Positions 16,538-23,990 of a DNA stretch of 38,091 bases are shown here, piece by piece. Position 1 is the first letter of the stretch. Every line of letters starts with the position of its first letter. The position numbers were made by a program, and so were the translations under genes. The DNA comes from CAYXDO01 sp964463485 (GTDB lineage: Bacteria; Myxococcota; Kuafuiibacteriia; Kuafuiibacteriales; Kuafuiibacteriaceae): contig CAYXDO010000102.1 in the NCBI GenBank assembly GCA_964463485.1, forward strand, positions 1-38,091. The letters are read 5' to 3'. A model generated the notes under the pieces. That model was not told the DNA's origin. It did not search any database and worked only from the letters and a program-made list of their open reading frames with translations.

Positions 16538-16891
16538 TCACTCATCATCGAAGCTCGCGATCATCTCGGCCGGGAGGAGCGCTATGGCTTCCTCCAGAGC
16601 CTTGCGGGTCAGGACACCCGGCTTCGGGATCTCGGGGAGCTCGAAAGGCTCGACCATGGGTGTTCGGCTCGCGAGCCGATCCCGCGCCGACTTCCATGGG
16701 TCGCTGAGCAGCTCGTAGGCCGCCCGAATCTCTGCGAACTTGGCTGGATCCCGATCGGGCGGGTGCGCCGCGACGAGCCTTCGGTAGGCCGCCTTCACCT
16801 CTGTAAACGGCGCCCCGCGGTCCAAACGGAGGGTCGCGCGCGCCTGCGAAAACGGAGCGTTCAGTTCGGACTTCCATTCTTTGGCGCTCAT
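16538..16891 (-). CDS. Small J-domain co-chaperone with HPPD motif
   Basis: A 117-aa protein starting MSAKEWKSELN. The ATG at 16891 was chosen because GGAGGG lies 5 nt upstream; longer frames reach back into the preceding gene. Residues about 17-75 form a J domain: ATLRLDRGAPFTEVKAAYRR (helices I-II), then AAHPPDRDP with HPPD at 43-46, then KFAEIRAAYELLSDPWKSAR (helix III). The canonical HPD that stimulates Hsp70 ATPase is present only as HPPD, with an extra proline. The C-terminal tail (FELPEIPKPGVLTRKALEEA..IASFDDE) is a short client- or partner-binding extension. It sits 17 nt after the helical-repeat gene and 32 nt before the Hsp70 gene, so it is almost certainly the Hsp70's partner. Confidence 0.85.
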   Translation of the reverse strand: MSAKEWKSELNAPFSQARATLRLDRGAPFTEVKAAYRRLVAAHPPDRDPAKFAEIRAAYELLSDPWKSARDRLASRTPMVEPFELPEIPKPGVLTRKALEEAIALLPAEMIASFDDE

Positions 16892-16908
16892 CCGTCCCTC
16901 CAAGGGCC

Positions 16909-18906
16909 TCAAAATCCAAGGCCTCGGTCCAAGATCTCCTGTTCGATGAGTTCCTCGAGCGTCACGCCCTGCAGCCGGGCCACCACCGTGGCCGCTGCGC
17001 GAACGTCGGCTGGCATCGTCGCCAAGAGCTTCTTCACCTGGGGCTCGGCCGGCTGTCGAGGTGGTGGCTCGGGGACTTGCTCCAAGAACGAGCCAAAAAG
17101 GCAGACCTCGGCCCCGAGCGCAGCGTGGAACGGGTCGAGTGGGTTGTCCGGAAAGTGCGGGTGGCCGATCTCGCGAAGGCGTTCTTTGGCTCTTCGGATG
17201 ACGTCTGCAGGCAGAATTCTGGCGCACGCGTGGAGCAGCCGACCGGCGGCGTCGGCGGCCCCCGCAGCCACGCACAGGTCGAACCTCGCCTCGAAGTGTC
17301 GTTGGTCCCTTTCCGCGACGATTCTCGCGTGCTCTGCGTCCATGAGGTCGGGCAGGAACCGGAGCGCCACCCCGAGCAACCAATTCTTCAGGTCGCCGTC
17401 CGGTTGGGCTCGAATCGTATGTTCTACGGCATCGCGCCGACCCAGCTCCGCGAGGAGCCCGATGCGTACCAGCTCGAGCGCGGTCTGGCCCGTCGCGCCG
17501 AGCTCGGCTCGCGCCGTTGCGATTTCGGCGGGGAAGTCAAACGGGGGTGTCGGAGCGTTCGCCTGCCACTCCTGAATGAGTTGCACGGCGATCGGGCCGG
17601 CTTCAGGATGCTCCTCCCTGAAGCTGGAGTGCTTCGTCGCCGCGAAGGCCTTCTCATTCAGAGCACGACGCGCGGCGGGGTCCTGCTCGATCGAGATCAA
17701 GATCTCCCAAGGATCTATCCAGGCCGGAGAGTCCTCGAGGAGCTCCTCGGCGATCCGCTTGGCTTCTTCAGGCGTGTCGGCCTGGGCGGCCTCGACCAAA
17801 CGGATCTCTCGGTCCACTGTCGGACCCGAGAGTCCTAGGCGCTGCGCCAACGCTTTGAGCCCGTCCCGGTGTTGGAAGGCCCGCTTGGCAGACGTTTTGT
17901 CGTCCCGAGCCGCAAACAACGCTGCCGCCATGGCGAGCTCGGGAGCGCCCCGTTCTTCGAGCTCCTTGCTGAGTCTCGCGTTGTATCGCACGAATCGCTC
18001 GTCGGATGACGGTGCCATGGCCATGCCTCGCAGGCACTCCACTGGGTCCGCGCCGCCCGAGAGCGCGGACTCGAGGTGCCCGCTCGCGTCCGGGCCAGAG
18101 AGGTCCCCAAACCCAGAGTAGAGCCGAGCGCCAGCCCTGTGTTCGGGCAGGAAATGGTTGACTTCACACTCGGACAAATGGGCAGCCATCGCGGATCGAT
18201 CGGAACGCCAAGGTGTCAACGCGCTCCGGGCCCACAAGTCGACCTCAGCCTGATCGAGCCCAGCCGGGTACCCGGCCAGTCCAAGGCCCTCTCGCGCGGC
18301 GAGCACCCGAATGGCCAGGTCGCGGATCGGCGCGGAAAAGGAGTGCAGGGTTGCGAGGACAGGCCGCGGGCTACTTTCGAGGCGTGCCACCGACAAGGCT
18401 GCTGAAAGCGGCTCGGGCACACTCACCTTGCCCGCTTCCCGAGCGGCCTTCGAGAGCTCACCCTCCTCGATCATCCAAACGAGCTTCAGCAGCTTCTGAA
18501 CGTGAGGCGTGAGCGGCGAGCGCTTACGTCCTTGTTTGGGCTTGGCCCCTGGCAAGAGGGTCCCGAGCACTTCCGCGAGCTCCGGCGCGCCCTTGGCCGC
18601 CTCCCTCGCGAGCTCGAACCGACCCTCGCCGAGCGCCGCGAGGCCTTCCTCCACGCACAGGCGCTTCGTTCGCCGCTGGCCCAAAGCGGCTGCCTCGCGA
18701 GCACGAGCGAACGAACCCGCGCGACGAAGGCCCGCCGCCACCTCGGCGAGCCCGCGCGCCGCCGCCTTCATCTCAGGCGAGCCGTCAGGTGAGGCCGCGA
18801 GCGCGCGAGTGACGTTCGCGATCCTGTCCTTGAAGGCGCGATCCCGGTCGCGCTCCGTGGCTTCCGCCTGGCGCTGCGCGCGCTTCTCACGGCTCTTGCG
18901 CCCCAT
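16909..18906 (-). CDS. Helical-repeat (TPR-like) protein heading the chaperone-nuclease cluster
   Basis: A 665-aa protein; the ATG at 18906 is preferred because the basic opening MGRKSREKRAQRQAEATERD looks like a genuine N-terminus. The protein is almost entirely alpha-helical, alanine- and leucine-rich, with repeated pairs such as EEGLAALGEGRFELAREAA, ELAMAAALFAARDDKTSAKR and EEAKRIAEELLEDSPAWIDP, which look like divergent TPR units. The C-terminus ends TLEELIEQEILDRGLGF. No catalytic motif, signal peptide or membrane segment was found. Helical-repeat proteins commonly serve as scaffolds for Hsp70 and client complexes. Given that it is first in the operon, directly before the J-domain gene, a scaffold or target-recognition role is inferred. 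I do not recognise a named family. Confidence 0.75.
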   Translation of the reverse strand: MGRKSREKRAQRQAEATERDRDRAFKDRIANVTRALAASPDGSPEMKAAARGLAEVAAGLRRAGSFARAREAAALGQRRTKRLCVEEGLAALGEGRFELAREAAKGAPELAEVLGTLLPGAKPKQGRKRSPLTPHVQKLLKLVWMIEEGELSKAAREAGKVSVPEPLSAALSVARLESSPRPVLATLHSFSAPIRDLAIRVLAAREGLGLAGYPAGLDQAEVDLWARSALTPWRSDRSAMAAHLSECEVNHFLPEHRAGARLYSGFGDLSGPDASGHLESALSGGADPVECLRGMAMAPSSDERFVRYNARLSKELEERGAPELAMAAALFAARDDKTSAKRAFQHRDGLKALAQRLGLSGPTVDREIRLVEAAQADTPEEAKRIAEELLEDSPAWIDPWEILISIEQDPAARRALNEKAFAATKHSSFREEHPEAGPIAVQLIQEWQANAPTPPFDFPAEIATARAELGATGQTALELVRIGLLAELGRRDAVEHTIRAQPDGDLKNWLLGVALRFLPDLMDAEHARIVAERDQRHFEARFDLCVAAGAADAAGRLLHACARILPADVIRRAKERLREIGHPHFPDNPLDPFHAALGAEVCLFGSFLEQVPEPPPRQPAEPQVKKLLATMPADVRAAATVVARLQGVTLEELIEQEILDRGLGF

Positions 18907-18911
18907 GGCCG

Positions 18912-18942
18912 CATATCTTCGGACGCAACGGCCGAGAGTCAA
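18912..18942 (-). promoter_or_regulatory. Weak candidate promoter of the minus-strand cluster
   Basis: On the minus strand TTGACT (18942-18937) is followed 19 nt later by GATATG (18917-18912), only 5 nt before the ATG at 18906. If used, the transcript would be leaderless. The spacing is longer than ideal and the -10 is poor. The wider 18907-19179 region lies between divergent genes, holds no ORF I trust, and must contain promoters for both directions. Confidence 0.25.
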
Positions 18943-19179
18943 TCGCGTTTCGAGCGACTCTCCGATGCGCCCGCTCTCCCAAGGCTCGTTACGCGGACAG
19001 AGCGTGCCGCCCGTCGGCCCGTCCCTACACAGGCCGGAAATCAGGTCGAGTCTGTCAGGCCTCGACGCCAAAGACCGACACGAACGTCCGGTCGATGACC
19101 CTTCCCCGACTCGCTAGGTCCGGCACGAATCATGATTCCAGCCCAAGCCGAGCGGCTGGTCGCTCGGACAGGAGGGACG

Positions 19180-20763
19180 ATGATTCGTAAGAGTTTGGTT
19201 TGGTGCGGGCTCGCGTTGGTGGGTTGTCAGGACGACCTGATGAGCGCTGCGTACCAAGATCCTGGCAACAACGGCAACAACTGGGTTCCGGGCGGGCCCA
19301 GCACGAACGTGAGTCTCGGGGGAGCTCAGGACTTCGGCTATTTTCGGCGACTGCTCGAGGCCGGTCAGATCCCTACGCCCGAATCGCTCGATGCCGCCGG
19401 GTTCTTCGCCGAACATCACACCGAGCTCCCTGCGGCCGCCTGCGGCGAACGTATCTGTCTTCAGGCCATGCTGGGTGCGATGAGTAACTTGGCCGATGGC
19501 CGCGGCTGCACGATGCTCCAGCTGGGCTTCAACTCACCCCTCACGATCGACCCTCGGAGCCGCCCGCCGCTCACCCTGGCTCTGGCCGTAGACCTCTCGG
19601 GGTCGATGGCCGATCAAGGGAAGATCGACTTCGTGCGCAGCGGACTCGAGCGATTGATCCTCGGTCTGCGCGACGACGATCGCATCGCCATCGTCGGATA
19701 CTCCTCGACGGCAGCACTCCTGTTGCCCATCGGAGAGTTGCTCGACACCCGTCCCCAGGCCGTCGCGCTGGCCCAGCACCTCGAGGCAGAGGGCGGCACG
19801 AACATCTCGGCCGGGCTCGAGCTCGCGTACCGTCAAATCCAGGCAGAGTACGACTCCGGCCGCCAGAACCGGGTGATCTTACTCTCCGACGGGCAACCGA
19901 CCGAAGGTCTGACCGACCCACAGCAGATCTTGGCGCTGAGTAAGGCGTTCAACTCGGACGGAATCGGCATCACGAGCATCGGGCTCGGTACGAGCTTCAA
20001 CATCGAGCTGATGCGCGGCCTCGCCGAGCAAGCGGACGGAAACTTCTACTTCGTAGAAGACGCCGCCGCGGTCGAGGAGGTCTTCGGACAGGAGCTCGAG
20101 TACTTCACGATGCCGGTCGGCTTCGATCTCAGCCTGAAGCTGCGCGCCGGTCGGGACTTTGGACTCCTCCGCTCGTATGGCTCGCGCTTCTTCGAGACCA
20201 CCACGGAGAACGGTACTCTCGAGGTGCCGAGCGTATTCCTCGCGCACCGACGCGCCCACGACGACGTCACCCCCGAAGGCGGGAGGAGAGGCGGTGGGTC
20301 GGCCCTGCTGGTCGAGCTGATGCCGAGGGCAACTCAGGAGCCCGAGCCCGCGAGCTCCGAAGTCGCGATCGTGGACCTCGAGTTTCGCGAGCCCGGCACC
20401 AACCGGATCGTGTCGGATAGCGTTCGGGTCGAGCTGCCGGGGTCAGCGTGGTTCTTGCCGGAGGGCGGGTTCTTTCAGAACACGATCGTCGAGAAGAGCT
20501 TCGTCATGTTGAACGTGTTCGTGACACTCGAGTCGGCCACCGCGCTCGCGCGGGCGGGACAAGGCGAAGCCGCGATCGCGGTCTTGCGACGGGTGATCGC
20601 CGCCGCCGCCGACTACGAGGACGGAGCCCACGAGGGCGCCGGGGACGCCGACATCGAGAGTGACATCGCCCTGATGGATCAACTCATCGGCGTCATTCGA
20701 GCGACGGGCGCACCAGAGCCAGGTCAGGTCGAAATTCCCGAAAATCCTTGGCCGAGGGACTGA
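19180..20763 (+). CDS. Lipoprotein with von Willebrand factor A domain
   Basis: A 527-aa protein starting at ATG 19180, which has a strong ribosome site (AGGAGGG, 4 nt upstream). The signal MIRKSLVWCGLALVGC carries a lipobox LVGC with Cys16, so it should be lipid-anchored. Residues about 130-320 are a VWA domain with a complete MIDAS: DLSGS at 138-142, GGTNIS with the conserved Thr, and LLSDGQPTEG with the conserved Asp. The C-terminal part resembles the trailing region of TerY/YfbK-like VWA proteins and ends in a short helical segment (FVTLESATALARAGQGEAAI..). Such proteins bind ligands through a metal ion. A caspase-like protease gene follows 198 nt downstream on the same strand, and the two may work together at the cell envelope. 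The intergenic 20764-20961 holds no other gene. Confidence 0.85.
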   Translation: MIRKSLVWCGLALVGCQDDLMSAAYQDPGNNGNNWVPGGPSTNVSLGGAQDFGYFRRLLEAGQIPTPESLDAAGFFAEHHTELPAAACGERICLQAMLGAMSNLADGRGCTMLQLGFNSPLTIDPRSRPPLTLALAVDLSGSMADQGKIDFVRSGLERLILGLRDDDRIAIVGYSSTAALLLPIGELLDTRPQAVALAQHLEAEGGTNISAGLELAYRQIQAEYDSGRQNRVILLSDGQPTEGLTDPQQILALSKAFNSDGIGITSIGLGTSFNIELMRGLAEQADGNFYFVEDAAAVEEVFGQELEYFTMPVGFDLSLKLRAGRDFGLLRSYGSRFFETTTENGTLEVPSVFLAHRRAHDDVTPEGGRRGGGSALLVELMPRATQEPEPASSEVAIVDLEFREPGTNRIVSDSVRVELPGSAWFLPEGGFFQNTIVEKSFVMLNVFVTLESATALARAGQGEAAIAVLRRVIAAAADYEDGAHEGAGDADIESDIALMDQLIGVIRATGAPEPGQVEIPENPWPRD

Positions 20764-20961
20764 GCTCAGTACAGCAACTCATGCCTTTCGCCCGTGCCCG
20801 ACTCACCGGTGGAATTTGCGCTTCCATACCGATCACTCGGCTCGACGATCGACTCGAGGGTCCGAAACTCATGGCCACGTCCCCAGAGGCGCCGATCTCG
20901 GGTGATCCCCAAACGTTCGATCCAGCGTGACGTTCTTGCTCGAGGAGGCCACGATCTAGAC

Positions 20962-22383
20962 GTGGCCCGCTCCGCGATCGTCCTCGCGACGTTGCTCGCC
21001 GCGCTCCCTGCGGCCGCCGAGCCAGCCCGCTTCGCCCTCGTGATCGGCAACGACCTGCCGCTGCCCGACAGCGACTACGAGCCGCTCTCGTACGCCGACG
21101 ATGATGCCTTTCGCTTCGCCGAATTGATGCGGCGCATGGGCGCCAAAGTGATCTTGTTGGCAACGCCTGACGCTCTGTCCGGGGAGAGGTTCGGCGAGCT
21201 CGCCGATCGAGCGGCGGCCCCGACCCGCCGAGGCGTCCTGGACAGCCTGCTCCTGCTCGAGGACGCGCTCGAGCGCGCGGAGGGACGCCAGCGGGAGCTC
21301 TTCTTCTTCTTCTCCGGCCACGGGTCCATGACCGCCGCCTCGGCGTACCTCCACTTGCTCGACGCACCCTTCTCACGCACCGACTTGTATGAGTTGGTCC
21401 TCGACCGCCTGAAGGCCGAGCGGAAGCACATCATCATCGACTCGTGTCACTCGTATTTTCTCGCCCACGCCCGCGGAGAACGCGTCCCGGCCGAGGAGAT
21501 CGCCGATCTACGCCGGTATCCGGAGGCCGGTTTTCTTCTCTCCACGAGCACGGCCCGGGAAGTCCACGAGTGGGATGGGTACGAAGCCGGCGTATTCAGC
21601 TACCAAATCACCGGCGCGCTCGCTGGTGCCGCGGACGTCGACGGTGACGGCGTAGTGACCTACACAGAAGTCAGAGCGTATCTGGCCGCCGCCAATCTCA
21701 AGGTCTCGGACCGAGCTCGGATTCAACCCTTCGTACGGGCCCCCCTGATCCGCGGCCCAGAGTTGGTCGATCTCTCGGTCGTGTCCGTAGACCAACTCGT
21801 AGAGGTCCCCGAGTCGGTCGAAGGGCGCTTCCATCTGACCGACGCGCGCGGGAGCCGAATCCTCGACGCCAACAAGCCCGCGGGGCAGCCCCTCTTGGTG
21901 TGGGCTCCTAGCGCAGTCGAGCTGTCCACCGATCACGAGTCCTTCGGCGTCCGCCACCGAGGTGCCGCGCCCGCGCTGTTGGTGGCGACCTCCAGCAACG
22001 CCATCGCCATGCGGCCGAGAGGCGTGATCGCCGATAGTTATCGGAGCGGGCTCTTTCGGCAGACACTCACCAAAGACTTTCTCGCCGGCCTGCTCGCGTC
22101 CGAAGCGCCCAACCTCGTTGGAAGCGAGCGGCGCACACCTTGGTATCAGGACCCAGTGACCATCGGCGCGCTCGGGATCGGCGGCGCTGGCCTCGTCACC
22201 GGGACTGTCTTTGGAATCCTGTTCGCCGACGCCGCCGCGGACGCCGCGAAGCGCCCGGTCACCGAGGAGACCGAGCTCAGTCGGTCCAGAGCCGAGGATC
22301 GAAGAGCCGGAATGATCGCGGGGCTCGCGGCAGGCGTCGCGCTCGCGGCCTTCGGGCTCGCCCGAGCCTTGTCGTTCGAATGA
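20962..22383 (+). CDS. Exported caspase-like (C14) protease with EF-hand-like loop and C-terminal membrane helices
   Basis: A 473-aa protein if started at GTG 20962, which yields a clean signal peptide VARSAIVLATLLAALPAAAEP; AGGAGG lies about 13 nt upstream. Residues about 22-300 are a caspase/metacaspase-like domain with FALVIGND, then FFFFSGHG (His120) and HIIIDSCHS (Cys162), the catalytic dyad. Within it DVDGDGVVTYTE (225-236) has the DxDxDG spacing of an EF-hand calcium loop, so activity may depend on calcium. The C-terminal region has two hydrophobic stretches (ALGIGGAGLVTGTVFGILFA and GMIAGLAAGVALAAFGLARA) that should anchor it in a membrane. Myxobacteria encode many caspase-like proteases; their targets are mostly unknown. 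The VWA lipoprotein gene upstream is a likely partner. Confidence 0.85.
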   Translation: MARSAIVLATLLAALPAAAEPARFALVIGNDLPLPDSDYEPLSYADDDAFRFAELMRRMGAKVILLATPDALSGERFGELADRAAAPTRRGVLDSLLLLEDALERAEGRQRELFFFFSGHGSMTAASAYLHLLDAPFSRTDLYELVLDRLKAERKHIIIDSCHSYFLAHARGERVPAEEIADLRRYPEAGFLLSTSTAREVHEWDGYEAGVFSYQITGALAGAADVDGDGVVTYTEVRAYLAAANLKVSDRARIQPFVRAPLIRGPELVDLSVVSVDQLVEVPESVEGRFHLTDARGSRILDANKPAGQPLLVWAPSAVELSTDHESFGVRHRGAAPALLVATSSNAIAMRPRGVIADSYRSGLFRQTLTKDFLAGLLASEAPNLVGSERRTPWYQDPVTIGALGIGGAGLVTGTVFGILFADAAADAAKRPVTEETELSRSRAEDRRAGMIAGLAAGVALAAFGLARALSFE

Positions 22384-22401
22384 ACCGACCCGCTCGAACG
22401 A
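22372..22401. terminator. Inverted repeat between convergent genes, possible terminator
   Basis: TCGTTCGA (22372-22379) and TCGAACGA (22394-22401) are perfect inverted arms with a 14-nt loop. They overlap the stop of the caspase gene and lie just before the end of the convergent 114-aa gene. There is no T-run on either side, so intrinsic termination is doubtful. Confidence 0.25.
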
Positions 22402-22422
22402 ACCGCTGCGCCCCGGTGAGCG

Positions 22423-22767
22423 TCACTTCGGTCGAGGCGCGCGGGGCTGCGTCGGGGCGGTGCTGCCACGAATGGGAGACCCGATGCGTTGGGCTTTCCT
22501 ACTCTCGGCCTTGAGTTGCTCCACCAGGTCGGCCCGCGGCGGAGGCAACAGCGGCATGTCGGTGCCGCTCGGGCTCGCCGACGCGCCGATCAACTTCTTC
22601 GACTCTTGCTCGCGGCGAGCAGTCTCGCCGTCCGTGTCCACCTCGTCCGGCTCGGGCTCCGGCGCGGGCTGCTTGTCGCTCAGCTCCTTGAGCTGCTTCA
22701 AGACCTCGGCGGACTCCGCCAGGACGCCGTCGATCGTCGGGGCTTCTTCTCCGCCTTCGGACGCCAT
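22423..22767 (-). CDS. Small acidic/proline-rich hypothetical protein, 114 aa
   Basis: The protein starts MASEGGEEAPTIDGVLAESA (ATG at 22767) and continues with a helical segment (EVLKQLKELSD), an acidic stretch (PEPEPDEVDTDGE) and a proline- and arginine-rich tail ending RAPRPK. The pattern is that of a mostly disordered cytoplasmic protein, with no signal peptide or membrane segment. It is divergent from the amidase-like gene at 22855 with 87 nt between starts. A chaperone, adaptor or antidote for that protein is conceivable, but nothing in the sequence shows it. Confidence 0.55.
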   Translation of the reverse strand: MASEGGEEAPTIDGVLAESAEVLKQLKELSDKQPAPEPEPDEVDTDGETARREQESKKLIGASASPSGTDMPLLPPPRADLVEQLKAESRKAQRIGSPIRGSTAPTQPRAPRPK

Positions 22768-22854
22768 GATGGAACGAGCATACCAAAGTCCTCGTGCGAT
22801 CGAGTTAAGATCTTGGTGGCACTTTCTGAACGAGCCCGGTAAGGTGGATTTTAC

Positions 22855-23640
22855 ATGACTAGCGGAATCGTCGGCTACGGACGCCAAGCGTACATGGACC
22901 CTTCCATGGGTCTGTCCCAGATCGGGGCCATGGGCGCCTTGAACCCCATGCAGCGCGCGCAAGCCGAGCAGCTCGCGACGGGCATGATGCAGGTCATGTT
23001 CGGGCTGGGGATCGGCATGGAAGCTACCGATCCGGGCGGCGCGCTCGCAGGAGCGCTCGCCACCGGCCAGGTTGGCATGGGCCAGATCAGCGACGGAGAT
23101 TTGATGATGCTCCTGGCGTCGCTGAATCGCGCTGGCCAAGCCGCCGCCCAGAACTACGCTCAGACCGGCCAGTTCGCCCTTCCCAAAGGCCAAAACTACG
23201 GCGGCATTCGCGGGACGCCCGGTTCGGCGACGATCCCCGGTCCCGGATCCATGTCGAACCTGCCCGCCACCGAGCGCGGGCGACGACTCGCTCAGTCAGC
23301 ATCTCAAGTCGCCAACAACATGGGCACGGTCGGCCGGTGCAAGGCAGGGGTCCGTCAGGCCATGGAGCGAGCAGGACTCGGCTCCATCGCTGGTCAGTCC
23401 GCCTACCAAGCGGCCGGCCAGCTCGCTCGTCGCAGCGACTTCCGCGAAGTCAACGTCTCCGGGTCGGACCTCCGAAACCTCCCGCCCGGCGCCGTGGTCG
23501 TTTGGGGACAAACGGACCGCAGCCCGCACGGCCACATCTCCGTCTCGCTCGGCAACGGCTACGAGGCCAGCGATCACGTGAGCCGCCAACTCACCTCGCT
23601 CCGCGGCGACAGCCGCCCCCGAGTCTTCATCCCCGCCTAA
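22855..23640 (+). CDS. Papain-fold amidase/peptidase-like protein (CHAP/NlpC-P60 type), possible effector
   Basis: A 261-aa protein. The C-terminal about 110 residues look like a cysteine amidase. GTVGRCKAGVRQAMERAG supplies a catalytic Cys at the start of a helix. LPPGAVVVWGQ and HGHISVSLGNGYEASDH follow, with the conserved His and a beta-sheet core, as in CHAP and NlpC/P60 cell-wall peptidases. The N-terminal about 150 residues are Met-, Gly- and Ala-rich (GLSQIGAMGALNPMQRAQAE.., TGMMQVMFGLGIGMEATDPG) without a signal peptide. A peptidoglycan-cutting domain in a protein with no signal peptide, behind an unusual N-terminal region, is the profile of an effector delivered by a contact-dependent system. 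That is inference. The start at ATG 22855 is supported by length, though no strong ribosome site is seen. Confidence 0.7.
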   Translation: MTSGIVGYGRQAYMDPSMGLSQIGAMGALNPMQRAQAEQLATGMMQVMFGLGIGMEATDPGGALAGALATGQVGMGQISDGDLMMLLASLNRAGQAAAQNYAQTGQFALPKGQNYGGIRGTPGSATIPGPGSMSNLPATERGRRLAQSASQVANNMGTVGRCKAGVRQAMERAGLGSIAGQSAYQAAGQLARRSDFREVNVSGSDLRNLPPGAVVVWGQTDRSPHGHISVSLGNGYEASDHVSRQLTSLRGDSRPRVFIPA

Positions 23641-23664
23641 TCCTGCCCAATCGTGATTCTGCCT

Positions 23665-23875
23665 CAGGATTAGGATCGGGCACGGGCACGGGCACGACGG
23701 TCCGCGCCGCGGACCACCTCAGGCCGCGAACCACCTCAGGAACCCAAGCCGTCTCTCGATGAGTGAGACCTCAGCTCGCTAGCCACTAGCGTCGAAATTC
23801 GGCGCGGCTCTGCGAGGACTTCGTGCCCGTACCCGTCCGTACCCGTGCCCGTGCCCGTGCCCGATCCTGATCCTG
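23665..23875. repeat. Long inverted repeat of GGGCAC units with 147-nt loop, plus a tandem 17-mer
   Basis: The arms are 23665-23696 and 23844-23875, 32 nt each with 31 of 32 positions complementary. Each arm is CAGGATTAGGATC or its complement, followed by three GGGCAC units. The loop holds a 17-nt tandem (CCGCGGACCACCTCAGG at 23707 and a one-mismatch copy at 23724). TAATCCTG motifs recur at about 23638 and 23898. The whole 23641-23972 gap has no credible gene. Confidence 0.85.
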
Positions 23876-23950
23876 CCGGATCCCCGCCAAACCCTAATCC
23901 TGCTTCAGACAGCCACAAGCAAAGATGCCTGCGGTCCCAGGCAACACAGA

Positions 23951-23990
23951 GCTCATCGGAGCTCATCGGAGCTCATCGGAGCTCGTCAGG
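23951..23990. repeat. 10-bp tandem repeat spanning the stop codon of the lipase-like gene
   Basis: GCTCATCGGA occurs three times in a row (23951-23980), followed by a diverged copy (GCTCGTCAGG, 23981-23990). The TGA of the minus-strand gene (23973-23975) falls inside the third unit, and two more copies lie beyond it. Because the unit is not a multiple of three, each gain or loss changes the reading frame at the C-terminus. Confidence 0.85.
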
